From the NCBI GenBank assembly GCA_017608025.1, contig JAFCGM010000004.1:1-64000 (forward strand): DNA of 64,000 bases, read 5' to 3'. The DNA is from Candidatus Pacearchaeota archaeon. Lineage in GTDB: Archaea; Nanobdellota; Nanobdellia; UBA10117; JABICX01. Below the pieces are notes generated by a model, which saw only the letters and a list, made by a program, of their open reading frames with translations, was not told where the DNA came from and ran no database searches. This document shows, one piece after another, positions 35,139 to 44,265 of this stretch; the first letter of the stretch is position 1; the number at the start of each line of letters is the position of its first letter. Made by a program: the position numbers and the translations under genes.

Positions 35139-37412
35139 CTAAAAAGAAAGGGCAGAATTAAGCCAGGATTTCCATTCAGAATAAATCTGCTCAGAATTCT
35201 TAACTTCATCAGAAATCTTGTGAAAAGCGTCATTTGCCTTAAGAACAAAATCTGCCTCAAGAAGCTCCGGCCTTTTCAGTTCTTCTGAAACTGCGATTAA
35301 TTCCTCTTTAATTTTTTTCCTTAAAAGAATGTTGTTCCAAACAGCATTCCAATCTCCAAACCAATCCCTTACATTTCCTGCAATCGACTTTATAACTTCA
35401 GAATCTCCCTGCAAGAGATAATCTGTTGGCTCAAGTTCGTCTGTCTTTGGATTGTATTCAAAAAGAGGAACAAATCCGTTTTCAAGCAAAGGGTCTTCTT
35501 CCCATTCTTTCCTTACCTCAACAATCTGCGTAACCCTTCTTTTGCTCTTAAGCCCAGAAGCATCTTTTATTGTATTTGCAATCACAATTATATCTGTTGC
35601 CTTGAAACTTGTTTTCGGAACATTCAGGTCATTAACAACCCTATCAAAAACCCCGTAAGCAGAATCACCGTGAATTGTTCCTGCAACAACATTTGCTAGA
35701 GCTCCGACTCTCATTGCCTCATATAATGCCCTAGCCTCCTCACTTCTTATTTCTCCAACAATCAAGCAGGAATCCCCCATTCTTAAAGACGAACGAATTC
35801 CCTCTGAAGCAGAAAGACCTGCTTTTTCAATGCTCAAAGCACTCCGAACCTTAAGAGATTGGATGTCATAATTAAGGTTCTTAAGCTCCATAACTGGCAA
35901 CTCTAAAGTGTCCTCAATAGTTATAATCCTGTGCTTTCTCATTATTTCTATGAGAAAGCTTCCAAGCAATGATGTCTTTCCAGCACTCCTTGTTCCTGCA
36001 ATAAGAAACGTTCTTGAACCGTCAAGCATAAACGAAAGAACTGCTGCTGCAAGAGGTGAAATCATCTTATTCTTCACAAACAAAGGCAAAGTCCACGGGC
36101 TGCTTCGATGCCTTCGAAAAGAATATGCAATACCGCTTGGACTTAGAGGCTCCTGAATTGCAGCCACCCTTATTCTTGCTTTTGGAAGAATCAACTCAGT
36201 ATCCAAAATAGGATTTGCCTGGTCAAAAGGCCTTCCTGACAAAAGTCGAAGCTTTGTTGCCCAGTTTTCAACATCACGCGGAGTTGCAACAACATTTGTA
36301 ATGCACTCGCCATAATCTGAATGAATAACACTAATTGCATTTGAAGATGCTGGAGCATTAATAACAACATCTTGAATTTTCGGGTCAGACAAAATCAACT
36401 CCACAACCCCGAAACCAATTGTGTACCTAACAAGAATGTCTGCCAATTTAGAAAGAAGCTCAGCATTTACATCCTGGCCTTTGTTCCTAAACAAATCACC
36501 CAGCAAGTCCCTTTCCACATTGAAAAAAACTCTTCTTGCCCGAAGAGGGTCCAAAAACTCTGACCTTGTGGGTTTGTGCCTCGCAACAATCTCTCTTGCC
36601 TCACTCAAAAGCATATAGTCATCTTCATTAAGGGTAAACTCTGGCGGAGTGAGATGGTAAATATGCCTTGTATCTCTTTTGCTTTTTAAAATAATAACCT
36701 TATTATCATCAAAAGAATATGAATCAATTTCCTCTGCATCTGGCGGATAAGAAGTCATGACTTTAGTGTAAAGAAAAGATGGCTTTATCTGCGACGAAAA
36801 AACCTTCAAATAAATGCTTCTGTCATCTGGAGAATAATCCTTTATATTTTCCTTAACTTGCTGAATCAAAGCTGTGCTCTCAAGCTTTTTAAAAATCATT
36901 TCAAGGGTTTTGATAAAAATCTCATTGGTATCTCCGCAATGATTGCATTTCCCAATGCCAGATCTTAGCTTTATCTTTTCCTTTTTGATTGCATCAATCA
37001 AATGAACATAAGCCCCAATTGGATCTTCTCGCAGCTCCAAAAAGACAATTATTCTCAAAAGATTATATCTATCTGGAAAGCAAACAGGGCAGTAAACCTC
37101 TCCCAGATATTCATTAGAAAGAACATTTTTCTCTTCAGAAAGCTCCTTAATTAACTCAGCAATTTCATAAAGCGCATCTACTGCAGCCTTGTCATAAACA
37201 AAAATCTCTCTTTGCTTGAACTCAATTCTGTCAACAGACCCAGTCTTCATTAAAATGTTTATTGTGGATGACATGCAGAAAGGGCTGTTTTCCAAACTCG
37301 GAACCTCAGCCTTGTCCTCATAATCAATCTTCAAAACCCTCTGCTCGCCCTCTGTAACAACAACATAATCTTTCTGTCCATTGCTTTTCTTGTTTTTCTT
37401 GTCTTCAGCCAT
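35139..37412 (-). CDS. TadA/VirB11-type secretion ATPase
   Basis: 757 residues. The core has Walker A AGTRSAGKTS (about residue 472), Asp box ITIEDTLELP, Walker B CLIVGEIRSEEA and His box GTIHGDSA, the set found in GspE/TadA/FlaI ATPases. The N-terminal 250 residues carry CPVC (about 107) and CNHC (about 152), probably one split zinc site. It powers the pilus-like system whose platform protein and pilin-like substrates lie downstream. Confidence 0.9.
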   Translation of the reverse strand: MAEDKKNKKSNGQKDYVVVTEGEQRVLKIDYEDKAEVPSLENSPFCMSSTINILMKTGSVDRIEFKQREIFVYDKAAVDALYEIAELIKELSEEKNVLSNEYLGEVYCPVCFPDRYNLLRIIVFLELREDPIGAYVHLIDAIKKEKIKLRSGIGKCNHCGDTNEIFIKTLEMIFKKLESTALIQQVKENIKDYSPDDRSIYLKVFSSQIKPSFLYTKVMTSYPPDAEEIDSYSFDDNKVIILKSKRDTRHIYHLTPPEFTLNEDDYMLLSEAREIVARHKPTRSEFLDPLRARRVFFNVERDLLGDLFRNKGQDVNAELLSKLADILVRYTIGFGVVELILSDPKIQDVVINAPASSNAISVIHSDYGECITNVVATPRDVENWATKLRLLSGRPFDQANPILDTELILPKARIRVAAIQEPLSPSGIAYSFRRHRSSPWTLPLFVKNKMISPLAAAVLSFMLDGSRTFLIAGTRSAGKTSLLGSFLIEIMRKHRIITIEDTLELPVMELKNLNYDIQSLKVRSALSIEKAGLSASEGIRSSLRMGDSCLIVGEIRSEEARALYEAMRVGALANVVAGTIHGDSAYGVFDRVVNDLNVPKTSFKATDIIVIANTIKDASGLKSKRRVTQIVEVRKEWEEDPLLENGFVPLFEYNPKTDELEPTDYLLQGDSEVIKSIAGNVRDWFGDWNAVWNNILLRKKIKEELIAVSEELKRPELLEADFVLKANDAFHKISDEVKNSEQIYSEWKSWLNSALSF

Positions 37413-37500
37413 TTCAAGAACCTAAAAAGTTTACTATCCTTACCGAGTTACATAAATTTATTTAATGCCTTCGCCTAATTAAAATACATAAACAGAATAT

Positions 37501-37526
37501 TTATAGTTTATGAATATAAACTATAA
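37501..37526. promoter_or_regulatory. 10-bp inverted repeat between divergent tadA-like and coiled-coil genes
   Basis: TTATAGTTTA and TAAACTATAA are separated by TGAATA. This is the only long perfect palindrome in the divergent gap apart from the dispersed repeat at 37546, so it may be an operator for one or both genes. Its TATA-like content could also be promoter sequence. Confidence 0.4.
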
Positions 37527-37545
37527 CTAAATAGAACCTTAAGTG

Positions 37546-37605
37546 TTTTCCGCCAGAAACGAACGTAGTTCGTGCCTATGAAATAGCGCTTTTTCCAAAA
37601 GGGCT
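37546..37605 (-). repeat. Dispersed palindromic repeat, copy 2 (inverse of 9408-9466)
   Basis: The 60 bases match the reverse complement of 9408-9466 with one extra C. It ends 20 bases before the coiled-coil gene at 37626. No coding capacity. Confidence 0.85.
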
Positions 37606-37625
37606 AAGTCAAATAATAAACTAAA

Positions 37626-37979
37626 ATGGATGTTCCAAAACCTACTAAATCCAACGCTTCTGTAATGCGAAGAATAAATCTAATTGAAGACAGAATTGAC
37701 AGCCTCAGAGATCACATTAACTTAATTGAAAACAACTCTCTAGAAAAAAGTAAGGAATTGAACAAGGAAATTCGGGAACTAAATGAAAAAATCCGTGAAC
37801 TCAAAAGCAGTCTTTTAACAATTGAAGAAAGCATGTCGCAAATGATTGAAAAATTTGAACAGTTTGCAACAAAAGAGCAATTCAAAATTCTCGAAAGGTA
37901 TTTATATTTTCTAAACCCATTAGATTATGTAACAAAAAAAGAGGTTAAAAACCTCATAAATGAAATCCTGGAGGAATAA
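37626..37979 (+). CDS. Coiled-coil protein (FlaC/E-like length and layout)
   Basis: 117 residues. Residues 15-85 form heptad-rich helices (LIEDRIDSLRDHINLIE; LNEKIRELKSSLLTIEESM). The C-terminal YLYFLNPLDYVTKKEVKNLI resembles the tail of archaellum FlaC/D/E-type proteins, and it lies divergent to the secretion ATPase; an accessory role in that machine is a guess. One base separates its stop from the next ATG. Confidence 0.6.
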   Translation: MDVPKPTKSNASVMRRINLIEDRIDSLRDHINLIENNSLEKSKELNKEIRELNEKIRELKSSLLTIEESMSQMIEKFEQFATKEQFKILERYLYFLNPLDYVTKKEVKNLINEILEE

Positions 37980-37980
37980 T

Positions 37981-38649
37981 ATGTTTAACAAAAACAAAAA
38001 AGATGATTTAGATTTGCCGCCTTTGCCCCCCTCTCTTTCTGAAGACTATTCAGCAGCAACTCCTGACTTGTCAAATCAAGTAAGCAACATAGAAAAATCT
38101 CAATTAAATACAGGAAATCCAATACCACAGCAATCCCAAAATCAGCAGCCGCTAGCAGAAATGCCAAAAGCACCAATACCATCATCACCTACTGCAGTAG
38201 CACCTATCCCTTCAATTGCTCCAGCACCTCCTCAAAATTCTCAGAATGAAATAGAAATGTTTACTGAAGACCTTGAAAAAATAGCAGACGCAATTATTGA
38301 AGAAAAAATGGACAAAATAAAGGAAAAAATTGATGAAGTAAACAGCATGAAAGACAAACTAAGTTCGCAAATAAATTCTCTTTCAGCAAATGTTAATGCA
38401 ATGAATGAACGCCTGAATAACATGGAAAATGCTGTTTTGTCAAAAGTCAAAGACTACAACCAGAACATCAAAAATGTAAAAATAGAACTTGAAGCAGTTG
38501 GAAAAGTTTTTGAAAAACTCATTCCTGAATTCACAACAAATGTAAAAGACCTTCGGGAAATTGTCCAAACAAAAAAATCTGCTTCGGTTTTACCATCATC
38601 AAAAACAAAGAAGAAGCGAGGACGAGGAAGACCACCAAAAAACAAGTAA
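37981..38649 (+). CDS. Pro-rich coiled-coil protein with C-terminal AT-hook-like motif
   Basis: About 222 residues from ATG 37981. The N-terminus has an LDLPPLPPSL motif shared with the protein at 59105 (DLPPLPALP), then a Pro/Gln/Ser-rich linker (about 30-85), a long coiled coil (about 90-190), and KTKKKRGRGRPPKNK at the end, which contains the RGRP core of AT-hooks. This suggests a DNA- or envelope-associated bridge. It is co-transcribed with the preceding coiled-coil gene. Confidence 0.62.
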   Translation: MFNKNKKDDLDLPPLPPSLSEDYSAATPDLSNQVSNIEKSQLNTGNPIPQQSQNQQPLAEMPKAPIPSSPTAVAPIPSIAPAPPQNSQNEIEMFTEDLEKIADAIIEEKMDKIKEKIDEVNSMKDKLSSQINSLSANVNAMNERLNNMENAVLSKVKDYNQNIKNVKIELEAVGKVFEKLIPEFTTNVKDLREIVQTKKSASVLPSSKTKKKRGRGRPPKNK

Positions 38650-38724
38650 TTTTTTCAATTTTTTTCTCTAACTTAGTTTTTCTTTGGAGTTGATAAAAAC
38701 TTTCTTTTTACAAAAAGAAAGAAC

Positions 38725-39273
38725 TTATTTAGCCACAAAATAAGCAGTCAGCCCTGCTATTAAAATAAGCAAAATCAAAGCAATTACTGCTGGATTGAGA
38801 ATTGTGTCATACAAAAAGCCTCTGTTAAGGTCTTGTTCAAACGCAACCTCTTCCTCTGCAGTCATTTCTCCTTCAGAATACTGATACTCTCTCACTGGAT
38901 TTATAGTCTCAAAAGAAGTTATAAAAATAATCAATATTCCAATTAAAAAAACAGAAAAACCAATAATACTTACTGTTTTTGTCATGCTTTCTGCCCCAGT
39001 AAACTTCAGAAGCATAAACACTAAAAAAATAATCACAAGCAGTCCGGTTGCAAAAGGAAGAATATCGCTCAGAAATTTTGTAGCTGGCAAAACGCTTGCA
39101 AAGACAAGGCCAACTAAAAAAGCAATGACAACATTAACTGCAACATTCTCTCCAAGAACCTGCGTCTTGGCAAGAACTGCATAAACAATTAAAGAAACTA
39201 AAATAAGAGGAACAACTACCCCAATAAATCCTGTGCTTTCCAGAAGTGTCAGTCCGCTTAAAAAAGATGCCAT
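38725..39273 (-). CDS. Membrane protein, paralogue of the next gene
   Basis: 182 residues with four or five TM helices (about 17-35, 45-65, 75-95, 103-120, 160-180). VNVVIAFLVGLVFASVLPAT matches VNVVIAFAISFLVIATTN in the adjacent gene, so the two are a diverged tandem pair. A perfect CTTTCTTTTT-AC-AAAAAGAAAG hairpin (about 38701-38722) lies just past its stop. Function unknown. Confidence 0.65.
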   Translation of the reverse strand: MASFLSGLTLLESTGFIGVVVPLILVSLIVYAVLAKTQVLGENVAVNVVIAFLVGLVFASVLPATKFLSDILPFATGLLVIIFLVFMLLKFTGAESMTKTVSIIGFSVFLIGILIIFITSFETINPVREYQYSEGEMTAEEEVAFEQDLNRGFLYDTILNPAVIALILLILIAGLTAYFVAK

Positions 39274-39280
39274 TTAATAT

Positions 39281-39838
39281 TTAATCTTTTTTTGCTTTTG
39301 CTACATACACAACAACAAGCAAAGGAATTCCAATCAAGAGAGCAAGACCAATCATTAGGTTAACAACTTCTGCTGTGAAAACATCTTTAACTGAACTAGG
39401 ATCAATATTCACATATGAAAGAATGTTCCATCCAAAAGAATAAAACAAAACTCCTACAAAAATTATAACCAATATCACTGCAATAAATTTAGCTCCTTTC
39501 TTCTGCTCTCCCAAATAGTTTTGTGTCTTGAATCCTGCAAAGCCCAACAAAAGCAAAACCATTAAAGCAATTACAAGAAGCAAGGCTGTATTTGGAACAA
39601 AAGCATTAATCATCTGAACAATGTTTGTCGTAGCAATTACAAGAAATGAAATTGCAAAAGCAATTACAACGTTTATGGCATTTGTTCTTTTTTCATCCGG
39701 GTCTCCAAGAATTTTAGAATATCTAAGAATTCCGTAAACCAAAGCAAAGACAAGAACAAATGGAATTATCGTGTTGAAAAACCCGATTTTACTTGCAAAA
39801 TCTAAAGCATTAGTTAATGGTGCACTAGTGTCTACCAA
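39281..39838 (-). CDS. Membrane protein, paralogue of the preceding gene; TTG start
   Basis: 185 residues, five TM segments. There is no ATG at the N-terminus; TTG at 39838 follows a GAGGT Shine-Dalgarno-like site about eight bases upstream, which decides the start. It ends seven bases before its paralogue. A membrane pair co-expressed with coiled-coil genes might be part of the same envelope complex, but this is only positional. Confidence 0.65.
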   Translation of the reverse strand: MVDTSAPLTNALDFASKIGFFNTIIPFVLVFALVYGILRYSKILGDPDEKRTNAINVVIAFAISFLVIATTNIVQMINAFVPNTALLLVIALMVLLLLGFAGFKTQNYLGEQKKGAKFIAVILVIIFVGVLFYSFGWNILSYVNIDPSSVKDVFTAEVVNLMIGLALLIGIPLLVVVYVAKAKKD

Positions 39839-39900
39839 GTTTATTACCTCGTTATATATTTTTTAAACACCTTGTTCAATATAAATGTTTTGTTGGTTGC

Positions 39901-40425
39901 TTAATCAATAACTCTGCTAAGCTTTTCAATTGAATAATAATAATTCAATACATTTTCAGACATTTCAGAAGCTTTCTGAATAATTGCCCGAAGTTCTTCT
40001 AATTTGTCCTTAACATCTTTTTTATTAACATCTTTATCCCTTAGCCAGCTCATAATGTTTCTAAGCTTTTTGTTGTACTTTATAACTACCTTTGCGCATT
40101 TTTTTCCATTTTTTAAAGCAGAAATAATTCTCTCAACATCTTCTTTTGAAACATTGGTTTCCTTAAAATTTGTTTCATTAAGAAGTTTAGAATATTTTAT
40201 TAAAGAAGCATTAAAACTGCGAATCATAAATTCCATATCATCTTCAATCTTGCCTAAGTTGCCTTTTTTCATAAACCGGGAAATTGTAGATGAAACTGAA
40301 GCAACATTGCTAAAATCCTCACTTTCAAAATCCCTAACATTAGAGCTCAACTCCCTAAATTCAGAAATAACATTTGATATTTTTCTTTTCTTCTTTTGCT
40401 TTCTGAAAACATCAATTAACCCCAT
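39901..40425 (-). CDS. Helical/coiled-coil cytoplasmic protein
   Basis: 174 residues, entirely helical and charged, no TM or signal. MGLIDVFRKQKKKRKISNVI opens it, and residues about 120-170 form a coiled coil. It is the third gene of a leftward group with the large membrane/coiled-coil paralogues at 40485 and 42541. No family recognised. Confidence 0.6.
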   Translation of the reverse strand: MGLIDVFRKQKKKRKISNVISEFRELSSNVRDFESEDFSNVASVSSTISRFMKKGNLGKIEDDMEFMIRSFNASLIKYSKLLNETNFKETNVSKEDVERIISALKNGKKCAKVVIKYNKKLRNIMSWLRDKDVNKKDVKDKLEELRAIIQKASEMSENVLNYYYSIEKLSRVID

Positions 40426-40484
40426 TTGCTTTGCTTCCTTTTAATTCCGATTTCACAACAATAAGCATCAGGCAAATAAAAGCA

Positions 40485-42497
40485 TTACTTTCCAAACTTT
40501 TCAATCAAATCAATTTCCTCATCCATAAGCTTCATAAGTCGACCTCGATTAATCTTAAAAATAGTGCTTCCTTCACCAAGATACTTCAAGATAACATTAA
40601 AGTATCCATCATAATTTTCACAAGCAGCTCTTGCATTGTCTGCACTGTAAGTAAGAAGAGTTCTCTCAACATAATAGCAAAGCTTCAAAGGACCTAAAGA
40701 AAGTGTTGAGATTATGTCAAGATAATTTCTAATAATATTCTCTTTTTCTTTTCTGTCTGCTGAAGATAAATCTCCAATATTCTTCAAATCTGAAGAAAGT
40801 GCTTTTTTAAGCTCAGTAATTTTCTTTGATATGCTTTCGTTGCTGAACTTCTTTGAGTTCATCTCAATCTTTGCAATCTGCTTATCAGAAAAGTCGCTTA
40901 AATTTACAATCAGGTCTTTGTTATTCTTCTTAAGGTAATTTATAATTGAAACAAGTTTGGTAAAATACGGTTGGCTTCCTCTTTGTTTTTTATAAAGCTC
41001 TTTGCTTGAAAAATCAAGAAATTCCTTGGTTTTTTTATGCGCTTCTGAAAAAATTTTATAAAAATTAAAAGCTGCAATTACAGAAAAGTACGTTTTCTTA
41101 TAATATATTCCAAAAGATTTCAGAAAATTTATTGATTCTGTTTTGTATTTTGAAGCTTCTTTCTCCATTTTATTTCTTAATTTAAATAGCTCTTCATTGT
41201 AAGCAATTTCCTGTTTCTTTTCATTTCCTTTTGCTTCTAAAATTTTATTAAAAGCCTTTTCAGTTTCTGACTTAAGTTTTTTTGTAAAAGATCTAAAATA
41301 ATACTGATGTAAAAAAGATCTTTCTTTGTAAATTGATTTTGCTCTAAGTCTTTCAAAATGAGATATAGCTCTTCGAACAACTGTAAACAAATCCTTAATG
41401 TTAAGTTTGTCAAATCTGTCTTTTGCTTTTTTGAACTCTGGCTTTAAATAATAATTTTGTATTCTATTATTAAGTTCTTTTATAGTTATCTTTTCAAGTT
41501 CATCTAAAACTCTGTCAAGATATTTAATATATTTATTACAAAGTCTTTTTTTTCTTCCTACAAAAGACGGCTTTAGTTTTGGTTTTTCTAGTTCTTCTTC
41601 ATCTTCAACTTCCTCAAACTCAGGAAGATCTTCTTCAGGCTCTTGCTGTTCTGGTTGTGGCTCTTCCTGTCCTTGCCCTGGTTGCTCTCCGATATTTCCC
41701 TCTGATTCTTCTTTCTCTGCCGAAACCGCAGGTTCAGGTTTAGTTTTTTCAGGCGGTTCCTGCTGTCTATGTGTTTCAGGTTGCCCTGCTAGCTGTTCCT
41801 TTCCCGGTTTTTCCTGTTCAGACTCAGGAGGTTTACCACCTCTTTTACTAAAATCGCTTCCCAAGCTTTTGAACTTCTTTCCTTTAAAAGCACTTAAAAT
41901 AAAGCAAATAATTCCTACAATCATTAAGATTATCCCCATAAAAATCAAAACATCTGAAATTGCTCCTGAAATCAACAACTTGTAGCCAAGCAAATCAAAC
42001 AAAAAACCGATTGCAAGTGCAATAACTCCAAAATAAAGAAGTTTCCCGCAAGTTTTCAGTTCTTTATTAAGCATTACAAAAAAAGCATTCACAGTCATTA
42101 TTATTCCAAAAACTGCAAGCAAAATCAAAGAATAAGCTCCAACAAACTCCATCACATTTATTTCCTGAAAATAAACAAACCCTGATCCAGCAAGCCCTAA
42201 AATAATTGAAATCGGAACTGAAATTCTAGCAAATGCTTTGCTGTCCTTGTAAATAGTTTTTCCAACCATTGAAAACAAAAACCAAACAACGAAAAAAATC
42301 AAAGTAAATGTCAGCATAAAATTTAATCCATTTGCACCAAGAATATTGCCAACAAAAGAAAGCGCATATCCAAAAGATGCTCCGCTTTCTGGAGAAATGA
42401 AACTCTCTGAAACTTCTGAAACATTATAAGCAGAAACTGGAATAAATAGCAAAAGCATAACAAATACTGCTGAAGCTGTTCTAACCAGCTGATTCAT
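40485..42497 (-). CDS. Large membrane protein with Pro/Glu linker and long helical domain (paralogue 1)
   Basis: 670 residues. A signal-like segment (about 5-22) is followed by five to six TMs to about 205, a Pro/Glu/Gln-rich linker (about 215-300), then about 370 residues of helix on the cytoplasmic side. The TM block (LTFTLIFFVVWFLFSMVGKT, GKTIYKDSKAF, ILGLAGSGFVYF) aligns closely with that of the next gene. The two look like membrane scaffolds with intracellular rods. Function unknown. Confidence 0.7.
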   Translation of the reverse strand: MNQLVRTASAVFVMLLLFIPVSAYNVSEVSESFISPESGASFGYALSFVGNILGANGLNFMLTFTLIFFVVWFLFSMVGKTIYKDSKAFARISVPISIILGLAGSGFVYFQEINVMEFVGAYSLILLAVFGIIMTVNAFFVMLNKELKTCGKLLYFGVIALAIGFLFDLLGYKLLISGAISDVLIFMGIILMIVGIICFILSAFKGKKFKSLGSDFSKRGGKPPESEQEKPGKEQLAGQPETHRQQEPPEKTKPEPAVSAEKEESEGNIGEQPGQGQEEPQPEQQEPEEDLPEFEEVEDEEELEKPKLKPSFVGRKKRLCNKYIKYLDRVLDELEKITIKELNNRIQNYYLKPEFKKAKDRFDKLNIKDLFTVVRRAISHFERLRAKSIYKERSFLHQYYFRSFTKKLKSETEKAFNKILEAKGNEKKQEIAYNEELFKLRNKMEKEASKYKTESINFLKSFGIYYKKTYFSVIAAFNFYKIFSEAHKKTKEFLDFSSKELYKKQRGSQPYFTKLVSIINYLKKNNKDLIVNLSDFSDKQIAKIEMNSKKFSNESISKKITELKKALSSDLKNIGDLSSADRKEKENIIRNYLDIISTLSLGPLKLCYYVERTLLTYSADNARAACENYDGYFNVILKYLGEGSTIFKINRGRLMKLMDEEIDLIEKFGK

Positions 42498-42540
42498 GCA
42501 TAAAAATAGAATTCATTTTATATAAAATATACTCAAGTAA

Positions 42541-44229
42541 TCATTTCGGAGGATTCAAATTGATTTGACGGCCTGTCTGCATAATTACTCCTTTCTCTAT
42601 TTTTTTCTTGATTTCCTTCCGCCTCTGCTTTCTGTTCTTTTCAATAGTTTTTTTGTAATCCTTTGACTTTGAGTTTATTTGATTTGCAATTTCTGATGCC
42701 TGTTTAATAAGCTCTCCAAAAAATTGCTCTTTTTCCTTTTCATATTCAGCAACCTTAACAAAAATGTCTCGTGAATTTCTCTTAGCTCTTATGTAAAAAT
42801 TCATTGCATAGTTATACATTTTATAAAGTTTCTGTATCCGAGCCAGCAGTTCATCTCTCTTAATTGAAGCTTTTGTTCTAAGATCTTTCTCTAATTTCTC
42901 TTTTTCTTCGTCAAATTTGTTCAAACAGCTTGTTGAGTAAGCAAAAGTTTTGTCTGAAGAATCAATAATGTTCTTAATCTCATCAAGTTTAGGAGCATAC
43001 TCTTTTGACTTATTCACAATATCAGTTAGAATATCTTTGTAGTTGTTTTCATTGTAAATCGCTACCCAGATTTTAAAAGTGCCTTTGCCTTTCTTTATTT
43101 TCTTTTTGTATTTCCCATCAACATTTTTTGCTATGCTATTGAAAATCTTGCTTCTCAAATTTTTTTCATCAAGTTCCTTGTCAAATTCTTTTAATTTTTC
43201 GAAAAGTTTCTTTCCTTTTTCAAGTTCCGCATCATCCTTACGAATCAACTTTAATGAAGAGTTATCTTTAATTTTTCCCAAATCTTTTAAAAGCTGATCA
43301 TTATCAAAAGTCCCTCTTAAAATATAACGATAAATCTCATCTAATTTAATCAAATCCTTTCTTCCTTTTTTGTACCTGCCTTTTTCAATCCAAGAAAAAG
43401 AACCCAAATCGCGTATAGTTTTCGAAACATCATCAAGAAGCTTGTTAGATTTTTTTTCAGCATCTGTTAAATCCTCATCACTTCCGTTTGCATTTTCATC
43501 AATATTGCCTTCAGTATTTATTCCTTCATATCCTGTAACTTCATCATCAAAGTTATCTTCTCTTTTATCTTTCTTTTTTCCGCCAAACCATCCTTTAATA
43601 ACAAGAATCAAAGAAATTATTGCTGTAAAGAATCCGACAAGCATTGTCAAAACCGCCAAACCATGAGCCCAGCCCGGAGCTGAAAGAGGCAAAATTCCTG
43701 AAGCAAAAATTCCGGCAACAAACAAGATAACTCCCATTGCTAATGCCTTTCTTGAACCAGTAAAGCCTTTGTTTGAAAGAGTGAAAAAAGCATTAATGGC
43801 CTGCATAATTCCAAAAATGCCAGCAATAATGAAAATATTCGGACCTAAAAAACCAAAAACATCAATTTTATTGAAGTAAACAAATCCCGCTCCAGACGCT
43901 CCCAAAATTATTGATAAGGGATTATCCAATCCCTTAAAAATCTTGGAATCCTTGTAAATTGTCTTCCCAATTGAGCCAAGTAAAAATTTTACAACAACAA
44001 AAATCAATGCAAAAGTAATTACAAAATTGACTCCGTCTTCTCCAAGAACATAGCCAATTGAAGCCATGCCCATATTAAAAGCATCTCCGCCTTTTTCAAA
44101 TGCTTCGCCAACATTTTCATATTCATCATATCCGAAAAAGTCAATTTCAGCTAAAACAGGTGAAACTATAAAAAAAAATGCAATTAATAAAAATATGCCT
44201 AGAAATGCTTTCTTAAAGCCAATGTTCAT
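42541..44229 (-). CDS. Large membrane protein with acidic linker and long helical domain (paralogue 2)
   Basis: 562 residues. Signal-like N-terminus, TMs to about 220 (IGKTIYKDSKIFKGL, ILGASGAGFVYF shared with paralogue 1), an acidic linker (about 225-265), then a helical rod of about 290 residues rich in Lys/Glu. The conserved GKTIYKDSK loop shows the membrane domain is the constrained part while linkers vary. Forty-three bases separate it from paralogue 1. Confidence 0.7.
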   Translation of the reverse strand: MNIGFKKAFLGIFLLIAFFFIVSPVLAEIDFFGYDEYENVGEAFEKGGDAFNMGMASIGYVLGEDGVNFVITFALIFVVVKFLLGSIGKTIYKDSKIFKGLDNPLSIILGASGAGFVYFNKIDVFGFLGPNIFIIAGIFGIMQAINAFFTLSNKGFTGSRKALAMGVILFVAGIFASGILPLSAPGWAHGLAVLTMLVGFFTAIISLILVIKGWFGGKKKDKREDNFDDEVTGYEGINTEGNIDENANGSDEDLTDAEKKSNKLLDDVSKTIRDLGSFSWIEKGRYKKGRKDLIKLDEIYRYILRGTFDNDQLLKDLGKIKDNSSLKLIRKDDAELEKGKKLFEKLKEFDKELDEKNLRSKIFNSIAKNVDGKYKKKIKKGKGTFKIWVAIYNENNYKDILTDIVNKSKEYAPKLDEIKNIIDSSDKTFAYSTSCLNKFDEEKEKLEKDLRTKASIKRDELLARIQKLYKMYNYAMNFYIRAKRNSRDIFVKVAEYEKEKEQFFGELIKQASEIANQINSKSKDYKKTIEKNRKQRRKEIKKKIEKGVIMQTGRQINLNPPK

Positions 44230-44265
44230 ACTCTAATTTAAAAAATCGAATTATATAAATCTTGC

